Positions 34,225 to 46,436 of a DNA stretch of 64,000 nucleotides are shown in pieces. The number at the start of each line of letters is the position of its first letter. Position 1 is the first letter of the stretch. Under the pieces are notes generated by a model. It was not told where the DNA came from, did not search any database, and was given only the letters and a program-made list of their open reading frames with translations. Made by a program: the position numbers and the translations under genes. The stretch lies in assembly GCA_019022495.1 (NCBI GenBank), contig JAFEKR010000001.1, forward strand, positions 2,976,001-3,040,000. Reading direction: 5' to 3'. Origin of the DNA: Epichloe hybrida. Lineage: Eukaryota; Ascomycota; Sordariomycetes; Hypocreales; Clavicipitaceae.

Positions 34225-37200
34225 GTTGACGGAGGAAAAGGGAGGGGTTCGCCGTTGGTTGGTGTTATTCCCGAGAAGACAAGGCGAGAGTTGAGCGATG
34301 TCGATCCTTCTTTCTGAAGGGATCCTACATATAGGTTGGTGAGGCTGCACTGGACATTTAGGAGACGATACGAGCCGAGAGCTTTTTAGCTGAACATTGT
34401 GCATGTGCATGCGGCTGAATGAATGAACATGTGCAAATGGCAGTGCTTGGCGCTCGAAGATGTGCAGAGAGGAACCAGACCCTGACGGATTTTTCTGAAG
34501 TCCGTTTCTCGGCAAGAACGAGCGGGGTTGACCCGTCTCGGATGGAGCTACTTTTTACGGACTACACTACATATGTATGGCTCTATCGAGGTAGGCGAAT
34601 TCGACTGGATTGAATGCGACAAGCCGTGGCACCATCGATATCGCATTGGAGAGGACGAAAGAGTGGGTCCTTTTTTCTTGTTCAAGAACTATTATGTATG
34701 TACATATGTACGGACTATCGGGGAGAAATCAAACGGTCTCAAGCAGCCAAGCCCATGAACCAAATGACGTCATCCATACAAGTGCATAACTGCCCCTTGC
34801 CGCGCCTCCTCATGCCATTTCTTCTCTGATACAGGCGTTCGGCGTCCTGTTCCAACGACATCTGATAAGGCATCAAACATCAAGCAAGTGGGCCTGGGGT
34901 AACACGAGTCACCGCCCGCCCGTCACAAATGCTGGCTGTCCCACTGTAGCGTACATATGTACTCAGACACGACGACCAGCTTCCTGGCCTTTCCGTAAGG
35001 TGTCAACTTGGGCGAGCCCTGAGAATAGGCCTGATTCGGGGACCGAGTTCGGACCAAATAAGGCAAGTCTCGCAATTCAAGAGACACACCACACCACGAG
35101 GCCCGCCGTATGTAATGAAGCCGTCAGCCACCCGGTAGGAGCTTTCACATTCCTTCACAACCTGGTAGACAAGACGAGAAACATGTTGACAAACGAACGG
35201 AGAACTCCGTGATTAAATAATACATACATAAATAACAGAATAATACGTGGACGAGCTGTTGAAATTCATTCAGGGATCGTTTTGCTTTGTCCGATCAGCC
35301 CATCGGCCGACTCCGTAATTCGGCAGGCTTCTTTCTTGGCATCCTATTCCCATCGTGCTCCTCTCCACCAAGACCAGGGAGTCACCACAAGCGAAGACCA
35401 GGGTGGACGTTGGAGCAAAGAGGATAGAGACCACCTACATCCGTACATTGTACATACTCCGCACGGATTACACGTACGGATCAAGACCACCTCCAACCAC
35501 AAGCCCTGCTCCTGCCACTTGGCACATGTACAAGTCCCGAAACGATGGAACCCTTGCCCATGGTTCGGTCATGATCATTTCTCTCGTCTTCAGTTACACC
35601 GTTGGTGCCCACAAAATCTGGTCACGCTGGCAGGCAGGCAGGGGCCATGTCATGACGCAGCAAAGCATATCACCCAACGAGTATAGCTCACGCGCTTGCT
35701 TGCCTGCCTGCCTGCTTGCCTGCCTGCCTGCCTGCCTGCTTGCTTGCCTGCAAACACGCACGGCACGCCTCTGGGAAATTATGAGCGAAAACCACGGAGT
35801 AATTGTCCCGATTGATGCTCCGAAGTGACCTCAAGCCTATCGGCAATTGCCCTGTCGGCTTTTCGTTTTGCACATTTGCCCAGGAGTGGCGACCCGTCGC
35901 CGACAACCTTGGCCGTCATGCGATTCCAACAAGTTGTCATCTATGCTGATGTTGTGTGCTGATGTGTGGACGCAAGAGAAGAGCCGCCCCGGAGAGCGCG
36001 TGGTTCTCATCAGTAAGCTTAATGCAATGTCGTCCGACTTTTCAGTTATTACGGAGTACGTGTCCAAGCCGTATTGATGACTGCACCTTGTTGATTACGG
36101 AGTACAGGCATGCGCCTTGAGCAATCTGGCGCAATCTCTTGTTGACCGACAGATTCTATGCATCATACTTAATAATCCGTTCATGCGTACTCATCACACC
36201 GCGCATAGGGCATCCATCAATTTCATTCGTTGGTATCCAGGCCTCGAGATGGGAGGGGGGGGGGTTTGCCTCCTCGTCCCCGGAGATGGCGGCGTCAAAG
36301 CCAGGGATCGCGCCACGCATGATCAACTCCGGAGTACCTGTAGATAGACAAACGGTCCTCGCGTCCGAGATTTGCACATCAAAAAGGCGCTCTTTTTTGC
36401 ATCCGCAGGCGCGACGCCGCTGAGCACCGACTCCCTGGTAACGGGGTCTCGTTCAGCGGTTCCCCGGAGTCGGGGATAAACTAGAACAAACAAGTGGGTG
36501 GCGGTTCTGATTTCGGCTAATGACCGAGCTCATTGGGCGTGAGGCTATGTATGAAAGGAGACGAAGAGAATTGTGGCGAGGAAAAAATAGGCGTTAGAGA
36601 CACCATCTCCAATAACACGAACGAGTTGTGTTTTAGGGGCTATTTAGCCATGTTCCATGTTCCATGTTCCATGATCCCATCCCGCCTCTGCTCACTGAAG
36701 AAGAAACCCAAGTCCATTGGACGTTTGCGGGCTATTATTGCCAGCATGGTCATAGAAAATGTTGCTTTTTTCATCGCTCCGTTTTGCTTTGCTTTTTGCT
36801 CTTCCATGCATCATCAGGGCCACATTTCCCATAACGTGGGTTCCTTGTTCCTTATTTCCTCACCCTGGTTCGTGCCAGAAGCAGCCACAAGTACGGGCGT
36901 ATAGCCAGCCGACCTTTTTCTTTTGTTTTGTGTCATCGCTTTGAATGTATGTCCGAGACAAGTCACCGCCCCTTGCCCAAGACTGAGAGCTGAATCTGCC
37001 CAATTGACTGCGGCCTTCTCTTATGAGGTGTTGCTTGTTGGTTGGCGCAGGAAGTATTGATGGCTTTTAGCATCATCGATGATGGCGCAGCGCTTTCCAT
37101 TGAACTGTGTGGATAAGGCTCTTTCGATACCCTTGATGCTACCTTTTGGCCATAAAACCTGTTTCGAATATGCACCTAATATGCTGGCCTCCCGCTGTCT

Positions 37201-38066
37201 AGAGTCAACTCAAAGTACTCCGTAAGCCATGGGTCACAATCGGTGAGAGGCTGACATGTAAAGGAGTCACCTTGACGAAGTCTCGAGAGGGGAGGGAGAG
37301 GTGCATCATGGCTATGGCCACTCTCTTCGAGCTGGCTGTACCTGGTGGTGGAAATCGGATTCGAGTGAAGAAGATGTGAAGGCGCAGAGTAGCCAATATG
37401 GCGATTTCCAGCACGTTTTCATCGAATCTTTTCAGTTGTCCTAGTGAAGACAAACCCATGGACTCATGACATCTCTTACGCCGCAAGCATCATGCAGAGT
37501 AACATGGAGATTTTAAAACACTGTCTCAGCCCACCGACCTAGCCACGACAGCTCCTTCCCTTATTATTGAGACGAACTTGGCTCGAGCGTGCTTGCCTTG
37601 CCAGCAGCAGCAGCAAGGGCGTTGGCACCCTAACACTTTGACACTCACAACTTTTTTTTTTAATGTACACACACACATGGCTAAAGTATGCTTTCTACTA
37701 TACATATTGATGGCAACGGCCCAGCCTGTCGTCCCCGCGCCGGGCCTCTAGACCTCGACCTCATTTTTTTTTCCGCCTGTTGTCACAATGCGGCAGTGGT
37801 GGACCTTCTGGCGACTCGGACGGGGGTGGGGATGTGAATGTATGCGGCAGCAATTGTTCTTTATCGGGGATTGGGATTGATCAGTGACGCTTTTCTATGT
37901 TATGTACCAGGCAAGACAGGCAAGCCAAGAGAAAGGACATTGGTAGGGTCAGGCCGCAGCGGGACCGTCCAGTTGCAGCGTTGGTGGCTTGGGTAATGAC
38001 ACAATGGTTGGTGGTGCTGGTGAACGACGGAAGACGATGGTTCGCAGCCCGTCAATGAACGGTTCC
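34225..38066. other. Gene-poor region left of the transposable element
   Basis: I see no supported gene in these 3.8 kb. It holds many TACGGAGTA-type words (36050-36059, 36096-36105, 37215-37224), ATGTATGTA words, and a CTGC/TGCC simple repeat at 35697-35752. An 8-base inverted repeat (CCGACTCC at 36427-36434, GGAGTCGG at 36466-36473) is also present. Base composition is ordinary. Confidence 0.55.
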
Positions 38067-38069
38067 TAA
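38067..38069. repeat. Left TAA target-site duplication
   Basis: TAA directly precedes the left inverted repeat, and the same TAA follows the right one at 41140-41142. A TWA duplication is the known target pattern of PIF/Harbinger elements. Confidence 0.6.
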
Positions 38070-38103
38070 GGGCCTGATCCACGAGCCGGTGCAAACTTTG
38101 CAC
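38070..38103 (+). repeat. Left terminal inverted repeat
   Basis: This 34-base repeat is identical to the reverse complement of 41106-41139. It contains the near-palindrome GTGCAAACTTTGCAC at its inner end. Further TGCAC/GTGCA copies follow immediately inside (38101-38120), as often seen at transposase-binding sites. Confidence 0.9.
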
Positions 38104-41100
38104 AAGTGCAAAATGCACATAAGCGGACGCGCTAGCTATTTTTATTAGCTAAGATCCATAGAAATTTATAGAACTTTATCTAAATTATATAAACACTATA
38201 ACTACCCTTATTTATAATGTATCTTTTTAACTAGGGCTGTGTAAATACTTGTAATAGGCTTAGATGCTAAGAAAAAAGTAAATTCTGCTATTTTCTAGGT
38301 ATAAACTATACACTTTATGTTATACCTAGGTAAAGTTTATATTAGTGTAAAGTTTATACCTAGCTATAAGCTATAATAATGTTTCTTAGGGTCTATAATC
38401 TCTTAATTAATTAATTTATTATAGATAAAGACACTAATAATAACCTTTAGCTTATAATATTAATTTTATAGTGTTTTTAAAAGCTAGGCTTACTATAAAG
38501 AGCCCTATATAGGCTATATTACCTCTATAAGCATATTAACTATAATGATAATACTTATAATACCCTCCTTAGCCTTAGAGGCGCCTAGGTATTACTAATA
38601 GTATTATAGGAGCTCTATGAATATATTCTTTAATTTATGTTAAAGAAGGAATTTAAAATCCTCTATTAGATGCTAAGGGAGATTTTCCTTAAGCTTTATA
38701 ACTAGCTTTATATTAATGCCTTAGTAAGCTCTTTGTAATATTAATTAATTAAGTAGAAGGTAATAATCTTCTTGTGGATTTATGTGTATAATGAGCCACA
38801 GAGGAATATAGGGTCTTGATTTCTACTATCCTAAGCATTAGTATCTTGAATTTTTTATAAGCTTATTAATCTAATAAGGTATTTATATATAGTCTTTATT
38901 TGTTAGCTAAAGCTATAGTTAGTCTTGCTATTTATAAAGCTAAATAAGAAGTTCCTTTAATTTAATAGTGTAATTAGTGCTATTAATAGCATATATATAC
39001 TAGTATTTATTCCACTAAATTAGCAGCAAAGATACTAGTTAAGGAAGAATAATATTTTATAAAATGTGCTAGTAGCTATAAGCTTTAAGGAATTATTTCT
39101 CTATGTGCTAGTAGGCACTGAAGGTTCTATTAATAATAGTACCTTATTATAGATAGTGTTCTTAAAGTCCTTTGTGATCCCTTAAGGCTAATTTTATCTT
39201 AGTGACTTAGGATTTAGCTTATATTATAGCTTTATTATACTGTTTTTAAGGGTTTAATATTATTTATAAGACTAGAGGGAAGCTTATAAGTACCCTAATA
39301 ATAAGAAAGAGCTCTTTAACTTCTAGTATATATAATTATAAGCGGTTATAGAGCGTTGTTTTAGGTAATATAAGCGAAAGTAAAAGATAATTTGCTATAG
39401 CGTTGCTAAGTATAAATTTCTTATATAAATTAAGATAATCTATACTATTATAGCCCTCTTTAACTTTATTAAGTTATAGGGAAAGGAGCTATATAACTTT
39501 AAAGTAAAAGAGAAAGAATTATTACTTATAAATAAGCGTGAAGTGCTTAAAATAGCTACTACACAGGTATTATTGCTTCTTATAGGCCTTATAGGCTATA
39601 AAATTTAGAAAAAGATAGTATAGTAGCTTTAGAGGCTTTAGTAAAGTAGTAATATAGATAAAAAGATATGTGTTTAATGAATTTAATAGCGTTATTAATA
39701 AAATTCTAACTAATGTAATAATGATATTATAGGTTAAAAAGTAATAAATGTGCATAGCTTATAGACCTTAATAAAAAGCCTTACTTTTACTAGTGAATAG
39801 TATTAATACTAAAATTTAACTTAATTTATACTTTCTTTGCCTCTTTTAATAATAATGAGTTTTAAATTAGAGGATTTAGTTAATCTTGCTTTAACTATAA
39901 TATAACTCTAATAATCATGCTTATTCTAAACTCTTTACTATATAATTAATAGTCCTTAACTACTTTCTTAATATTATTAGCCCCTATAGCTCTTTAGGTA
40001 ATAATATGCCTCCTTAAGCCTTGTATTTAAGGCCTAAGGATATTAGATACTACCTCTAAGAGCTTTTTTACCTGTGCTATAGCCTAATGCTTTTATATAC
40101 TTTATAGTAATGAATTTAGCTATAATCTAGTAGGTATAGCCCTAGTAAAGCTTATTTAAGAGCTCTATGGGTTTAGCGTTAAGGAAGTAGCTATATTATT
40201 AGTGCTTTGCTTTATAATATTAGTTTAAGACTAACTTTAATACTACTAATTATCTTTAAGTAAATCTTCTTTATCTAGGAGCTTAATAAGATTATAAGCC
40301 TTATTACTAGGGCATTATATATTAGTACCTTCTCTTTAAGTCTTATTTTTATTATCTTTAGACCTATTAGAGCTATCTTCTAATAACTCTTCTTATACCC
40401 TTTTAGCGAAAGCAAAGCTTTTAGTATCTTAGGCTTTAATAACTATATTACTAGCTTTATAATCTCCTAAGAAGACCTTTACTTACTTCTCTCTTATAAT
40501 AGATTTATTTATAATAAGAGGCTTTACTATAATATATTTACTAAACCTTCTATATATTTAGTTAATAAAATTAGTAGTTTACTTACTTATATAAAGCTAC
40601 CTATTACGTTTATTATATATTATACTAGTCTTCTTCTTTATAGTATAAAAAGCGCGCTAAACGCCCTTAAGCTACTTATATTAGTTCTTAATAGTACTTA
40701 AAGACTACTAATATCTTAGGAATCTCCTTATAAGCATAGGAATAAAGCCTCTAAGAATATCTTAGATAATACTAATCTTACTACTATTAAGCTAATGCTT
40801 ATAGTAAGCTTTAAGGAGTAATTTAAGTAAGAAGAGGGTTTAATTATTAGTCTAGCGAATTCAGGAGAATCTAGATGCCTATAACTAGGTGCTTTAGGAT
40901 ATAGTTATAATATATATTAAAATTATATATAATTTACTAGTAAAATAAAATAAATCTATTACATTAAAGCTATAGAAGGGAAGATTTACTATTGCAATAG
41001 GCCCCTTGTGTAAAGGCAGTGAAAAAAAGCTATAGAAGTGGGCCGCGATGGTATAAAGTAGGCGCCCTATATAACTCCACATACAATTTATACCCTGTAA

Positions 41101-41105
41101 TGTCG

Positions 41106-41139
41106 GTGCAAAGTTTGCACCGGCTCGTGGATCAGGCCC
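41106..41139 (-). repeat. Right terminal inverted repeat
   Basis: This is a perfect inverted copy of the left end. The inner palindrome is slightly longer on this side (CGGTGCAAACTTTGCACCG). Confidence 0.9.
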
Positions 41140-41833
41140 TAAACAGCCCTGGCCCTGACGTGGGCAAGCAGAACACCAACGAAACACCCGCTTCTCCATC
41201 AGCGTTGACGGTTGCCAGCTTGCCAGCTCAACTTGACCGCCAGTTCTCCAATCCCGTGTGGCAAGTCGGGGATGTTTCCGGTGAGGGCTGCGCAATGCGC
41301 ATCAACAAGTCGCCTTGTCTCTCGGTACGGGCCTCGCGTCCTCTCTAGGGTGAATAAGCCAGCTCACTTTTGGTCTTGGTGCAGGTCGTGTCACCAACAG
41401 AGGGAGATGGCTGGGTTGCTCGCTCGCGCTCGAGGACGGAAAGTGGAGTTGATGGTGAAGGAAATGAACGAAATGCAATGCTAAGAAGGGCGTTCCTGTG
41501 CGTCTTCTGTCAGATGTCACGCAACATGGCCCAGGGCCGCCGTCTCGATTGCCTTTGAGCATCTTCTCTAGCCGGTCCGGAGCCAAGCCATGTTATGACT
41601 TACATGCGCAGATGGCCCCGTTCTGCCGGCTCTGTACATACATATATGTACATGCCCCATATCGTACATGTAAAACGAGATGAGCCAAGATGCCGTGGAT
41701 GCCATGCATCTCACGGGGTCAGCTCGTCAGGAGCGACTATGTCACTTGTTGCCCGACGAAAAAGCTTGTCGAGTCAAGAGACGGCTTTTTTTTTCTCAAG
41801 AGCTCCACCAGGGATCGCATCGCATTACATACA

Positions 41834-41896
41834 CACATTACACACATTACACACATTACACACATTACACACATTACACACATTACACACATTACA
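41834..41896. repeat. 9-base minisatellite, about 7 copies
   Basis: The unit CACATTACA repeats perfectly. It lies in intergenic DNA about 700 bases to the right of the transposable element. Confidence 0.92.
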
Positions 41897-42664
41897 TAAA
41901 CCCGAACCTGATGCAGCAACTGCTGCAGGGGGGACCCCTGTAGCCCTTGGGTGAGCGCTGACCCCCGCGGGCTCGTTCCGCACGAGCAACAACATGAGTT
42001 GTGAGTTGTTGCCAGATGGCGGTGGGGCTGGCATGCATGGGAGTGCGTGTGCGTCGTGGCCTTGCCTTGTCCAACACTTTTTTGACGGGAATTAATATTA
42101 TGGATAACTCCAGACCTCTACCACTACCACTTTATGGTCTGGGGTTCAGCACCAGCCTCAGACGCTGTCAGACGCTGTCAGACGCTGAGGGAAGGTGTGA
42201 TGGAGCGGTCTGGTATGATTTATACCAAGCAAGAATCCGCCGCAGTGGATCAAGGTCAAAGGGCAGGGACCATCCAAAGGTTTGAGAAGGCAATAGTTGC
42301 GAACAGGGGACGCGCGCCGCGCCGGGAACTGCGCGGCGTCAACCGGTACTGAATACATACAACATACATAATGAATGGATTGCCGCTTATTAATCGTAAC
42401 AAACAAGTGCATGTCCTTGCCTGACCACACACATACATACATACATACCTATACCTACTACATGTACGTACAAGTCGACAGCACTGTACGAGCGGGCACA
42501 CGGACGACTCCAGCTCGCACACCGCATAAATCGGAAGCCACGGGTTGCAGGAGAAGAAGTCCTGTTGTCATGTTTGCCAAACCGTCAAGTTTATGATGCA
42601 CGTCTAATGTAATGTATGTACATGTGGTTTCAGCAGGTCGGATTTGGGGGCAAGGAGGTCTTGT

Positions 42665-42726
42665 GTGATTACGACAAGGGGAGGGAAGGGAAGGGGGAGG
42701 GAAGGGAAGGGGGAGGGAAGGGGGAG
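42665..42726 (+). repeat. G-rich GGGAAGGG/GGGGGAGGG array
   Basis: Many runs of three to five G are separated by single to few A residues on the plus strand, a composition that satisfies the usual G-quadruplex pattern several times over. Confidence 0.75.
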
Positions 42727-42869
42727 ATCAAAGCTCGGTGAATAAACGCGGGATTGTTTGGTTCATCATGCCGGACGGATGGATGGGAAACCACGGCGAT
42801 TTCAGATACGTGTTGCTGGGTCCTTTGTCCATTGCTTCACACCAACCCTTTGGCCCGCATGCCCTGGCT

Positions 42870-42897
42870 GGGCTGGGCTGGGCCGGGCTGGGCTGGG
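42870..42897 (+). repeat. Compact G-quadruplex-type tract
   Basis: Six G-triplets are separated by two-base loops (CT, CT, CC, CT, CT) on the plus strand. Short uniform loops are the arrangement associated with very stable quadruplexes in vitro. Confidence 0.8.
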
Positions 42898-44375
42898 CCG
42901 AGTGACGTTGCTTGGAGCAGGGGGGGCAAGTTGGCACGACCACACATGTTTGGACCTGGGGAATGAGACGTTGGGAATCGTCATGATGATCAGCGTTAGG
43001 GGTTCTGCATAGTTTCCATCGCGCGGGACGGGGCTTAGCGTTGGTGCTGCCCGGCGCCGTTGATTGATGATCTGGTTGATCTACGCATGGACTTGGCAAG
43101 GATGCTGTACGCAAGACAAGGCGAGGCAAGGCAAGGCAAGGCCTGCCCCCCAGCTTCGCCTGCATGGGAGGGTGATGAGTTGTTGTGAGTTGTTGGGCCT
43201 GGTGGTCGTCACAGTTTGGTCTGAACCCGAGCCGGTGCGTGCGTGTCTGGTGCAAACCGCTCGGGTGCGTTCGTCGACAATGATTGCTAGCTCCGGCGGC
43301 CAGCTGGTTCCTGTTCCTGTCCTGTCCTTGGCAAGTGCCCGAGTGTTTGGGGGTGGCACGGGCAGGTGGCGGGTGGCAGGCAGGTGGCAGGTGGCAGGTG
43401 GCAGCTTCTCGACTCGTGGTCGCCCCCATCGTCGCCCCTGTCCGGGGATCGACCACAAACACCACAAACCAAACGTTCAAACGTTGAACGTTGGATCAAC
43501 AACAACGGCAACAACGGCAACAACGACACTTGTTACTTGTACGGGATATTCGACTTGTATGGATCAACGGAGCGCCGCCACCACTGCCGGCGCTTGGGGC
43601 CCGACTTTGTGCGCTCGCTCACGCCGCGCGCATCCACCAACGTCCCCGTCTCCCCGCCGTATGTGCGTGCACAGGCGCGGCGCGCGCATGCACAAGCAGA
43701 AGTCCTTTCACACCGACTCATGGGCTCAAGCTCATGCTCATGCTCACACGCGTGCTGATGTTCATGCTATAATGTTCATAGTCATGCTCATGCTATTATG
43801 CCCACGCAAAGATAGCATGTTGCCTGCAAGTTACAAGTGCACTTGGCGAATGGAGGTCAATATCAAGGCCCGCTATGAACAGGGACGGCGATTGCAAGAG
43901 AATTACGGATTAGATGCCACCGGGCTGCATCTTCCGTATTCCGTAATTCATCAAATGCATGCGAATCCACACCGCTCCACAGCCAGACATAGTCATTATC
44001 GGGGCTTGCGTTGCGAGAGCCGGTGCTATATACATGTGTACATACGGGGTAAAACGCTGCTCTGCTCTGCTCGGCTTTGCGTGCTTGCTGCAGAAGGGAG
44101 GCAAAGGAGGGAAGGTCCCTTCGTGCTCTTTCCTTCACCATTAGCCAGTAGGCTCGCTCTCTTTTCCTTCCGCCTGCTGCTTCTTTGTCGGCATCAAAAC
44201 AACAACAATCTGTTGGTGAGCCGTGAAAGCTAGGGTTGGCGTCGGTAGGTTCGCTTGTCAGTTACTAAGAGCATTCATCAATGCCTTGGTTATTGCAATA
44301 TGCATCTTTGGTTGGCACTCGAAATCTGGTCGATGCCTATACATGCCTGCTCATCCACGGCAAGAGGAACGATTC

Positions 44376-44469
44376 TCACACACACAAAATCACACACACA
44401 AAATCACACACACAAAATCACACACACAAAATCACACACACAAAATCACACACAAAATCACACACAAAA

Positions 44470-44512
<43 letters not shown>
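44376..44512. repeat. 14-base minisatellite running into (CA)n
   Basis: About five copies of TCACACACACAAAA are followed by shortened copies (TCACACAAAA) and then a (CA)n run of about 40 bases. The array is intergenic. Confidence 0.9.
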
Positions 44513-44515
<3 letters not shown>

Positions 44516-46436
44516 CACACACACAGATATATCATGCTAGCAGAGACAGCTAATAAACCACAACACGCACGCACCAACGCGCGAACGCACGCACCTGCCA
44601 CCCGCCCCCGGACACACACGCACTCTCTCTCACTCGAAAAGCAAAGACGTCAGTCCTTCTTCCATGATCAAATCAACCACGCCACAACACGCCCAGCCCA
44701 GTCTGCCAGGTGCCGGGTCATCAGTCAGTCATCAGAGTCCACTTCGTCAATCTTCTTTGCTTTTCCCCATTGCTTTCCTCGACCCCTGTTCCCGACCCTC
44801 TTTGGGACCTACCTAGTCAATCTTCCATTTAGAAACTAAAACTGAACCAGCAAGCTCCCGGCCGCAAGCCCGCCTCGTCTTTGCACGCCCCCCTGTCTTG
44901 CTTGATGCCTCATCCGACCGTGACTGTGACTGACGTCTTGCTCTGTCCTCTGTCTGCTCGTTTCCACTTCTGGGACTTCTGGGCGGCGGCCTAGCTTAAA
45001 ACCAAGAGAACCTGGGACGTCAGACATCAAAGCTAACAACTGACCTTGGCTTGCCTGACTTGCTTGACTTGGATCTGCTCAAACTGACGGGCTGCTATTC
45101 TTTGTTCCATCTAGGCGCCTATTATTGTGGAATCCCGGCCTGCCTTCCTGCCTTCCTGCCTTCCTGCCTCTAGTAGGCTTCGTCACTTACTCGACGTCGT
45201 GCCTCGCTAACCGGCGTCTCCTTTGCCTCATCTACTCTCATCTCCGCCCCATTGGTGGATGTCCGACCCCGGCAGAACCAATCACAACCATAAATGCTAT
45301 TTTATAAACACGATTCACGGGAGTCGTTGTATGCTTGAGCATCCCGAGACATCTAGTCTACTTTACCTCTCCTGACCTGCTTCTTTTCTTCTCTTCTCTC
45401 TCCCTCCCTCTCTGTCTCTCTGTCTCTCTCTCTTTCATATCAACCTTCCTTCCTGCGTTGGACCAGTTGGAATAGTTTTCCGCAGTGAATCAGGTCACGA
45501 CTATCCCGACTTGCCGGGTCTCTTTCCGTTATTTCGCAGCAAACAAGTTTGACCAGAAAAGAGGACATTTATTCTGCCTGCTTTCATCCAATTCCGTGTC
45601 CGTTGAGGGCATCTCCAACAATAGTACTTCGACAGCTCCCTTCTGCTGCCCAACTCCACACGAAGAGTATCTTGGCTCTGCCGTCGCCTATACGCCACGA
45701 CCTCACGGGAAACAACGACACATTTGATGACAGCAACAACTCGCTCTCCCATAAGCAAAGACGAAAGTCACCTAGCTCCGTTTTTTCTTCGTTGGACCAA
45801 CTCTGCATCTACAACCTGGACGTTTTGTTTTCATCCTGTCACGGGTGCACGCAAAGAGGCAACTCGCCTTCTACTCTGTGTCTTGGTACACTGCATTGTT
45901 TGAGTGACTCGATTCCTCCCCCACCCCCCCTCTCCAAAAAAAAAAGGCCCAGGGCTTTTTCTTGTTTGCACAATTATCTGCTGCTTTTTCGAATCAAGCC
46001 AAACAAGAAACCATCTCAGCCCAACGAGCCACGCCGTTTAGGCCGTCAACCAGAAAAGCTGGCCCAACTCAAGAGCCAGCCGCTGCTCTGCCTTCCGCGG
46101 GAGGCAGAGCCACCGTTTGGCGTCAACTATAGCGGCGACATCGGTTACATACGCGGATCCCACGCCTCTGCAAACGGACACTGTGCCGCTACGAGAGGCA
46201 AAACGGCCATCAACGTGGACATCACTTCTTTGTTAAAGTCTGCCGACTCAAATGAGCCCCAGGGCTATCCTCCGCGGCACCCACGCGAACTATCGCTGCC
46301 ACACTCGACTCCGGTGATAGCTGCTTATGGGCGGCAATTGCACCTCTCGGCATCATCAGCACCACCGACGGGACAGCCAACGGCACCTCCGCCTCGGTCT
46401 GTAGCCTCTGCACCTGGCACCAGTCACCGCCGTAGC

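Larger units (their letters stand above)
38070..41139. mobile_element. RIP-like AT-saturated DNA transposon with 34-base TIRs
   Basis: The 3070-base element is bounded by perfect inverted repeats at 38070-38103 and 41106-41139, both beginning GGGCCTGATCCACGAGCC when read inward. TAA flanks it on both sides. The interior from about 38140 to 41000 is extremely AT-rich. TpA, CpT and ApG are common, and CpA/TpG are scarce, the pattern expected after repeat-induced point mutation. No open frame above about 60 codons remains, so any transposase is destroyed. TAA duplication plus TIRs starting GGGCC point to the PIF/Harbinger superfamily, but with no readable transposase this rests on the ends alone. 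The interior could also include other inserted repeats. Confidence 0.78.
41143..46436. other. Long upstream region of the Myb gene, repeat-rich
   Basis: About 5 kb without a supported gene before the Myb reading frame. It contains the 9-base minisatellite at 41834-41896, G-rich tracts at 42665-42726 and 42870-42897, the AAGGC repeat near 43110-43145, and the 14-base/(CA)n array at 44376-44512. A pyrimidine-rich stretch lies at 45370-45450. The 3' part (from about 45.9 kb) is an open frame joined to the Myb gene and is probably coding. Confidence 0.5.

Noticed and set aside
39570..39755. Short minus-strand frame (61 codons) inside the AT-rich element
   Set aside because: Composition is only Leu, Ile, Tyr, Lys and Asn from A/T-saturated DNA. 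It has no transposase motif.
41834..41896. Second regular array considered as CRISPR-like
   Set aside because: Perfect 9-base units without spacers; an ordinary minisatellite.
43064..44233. Plus-strand open frame of 389 codons in the gene-poor block
   Set aside because: The translation is low-complexity and repeat-derived, with runs rich in Arg, His and Ala. It has no recognisable domain and overlaps simple repeats, so it is best read as a chance frame in GC-rich repeats.
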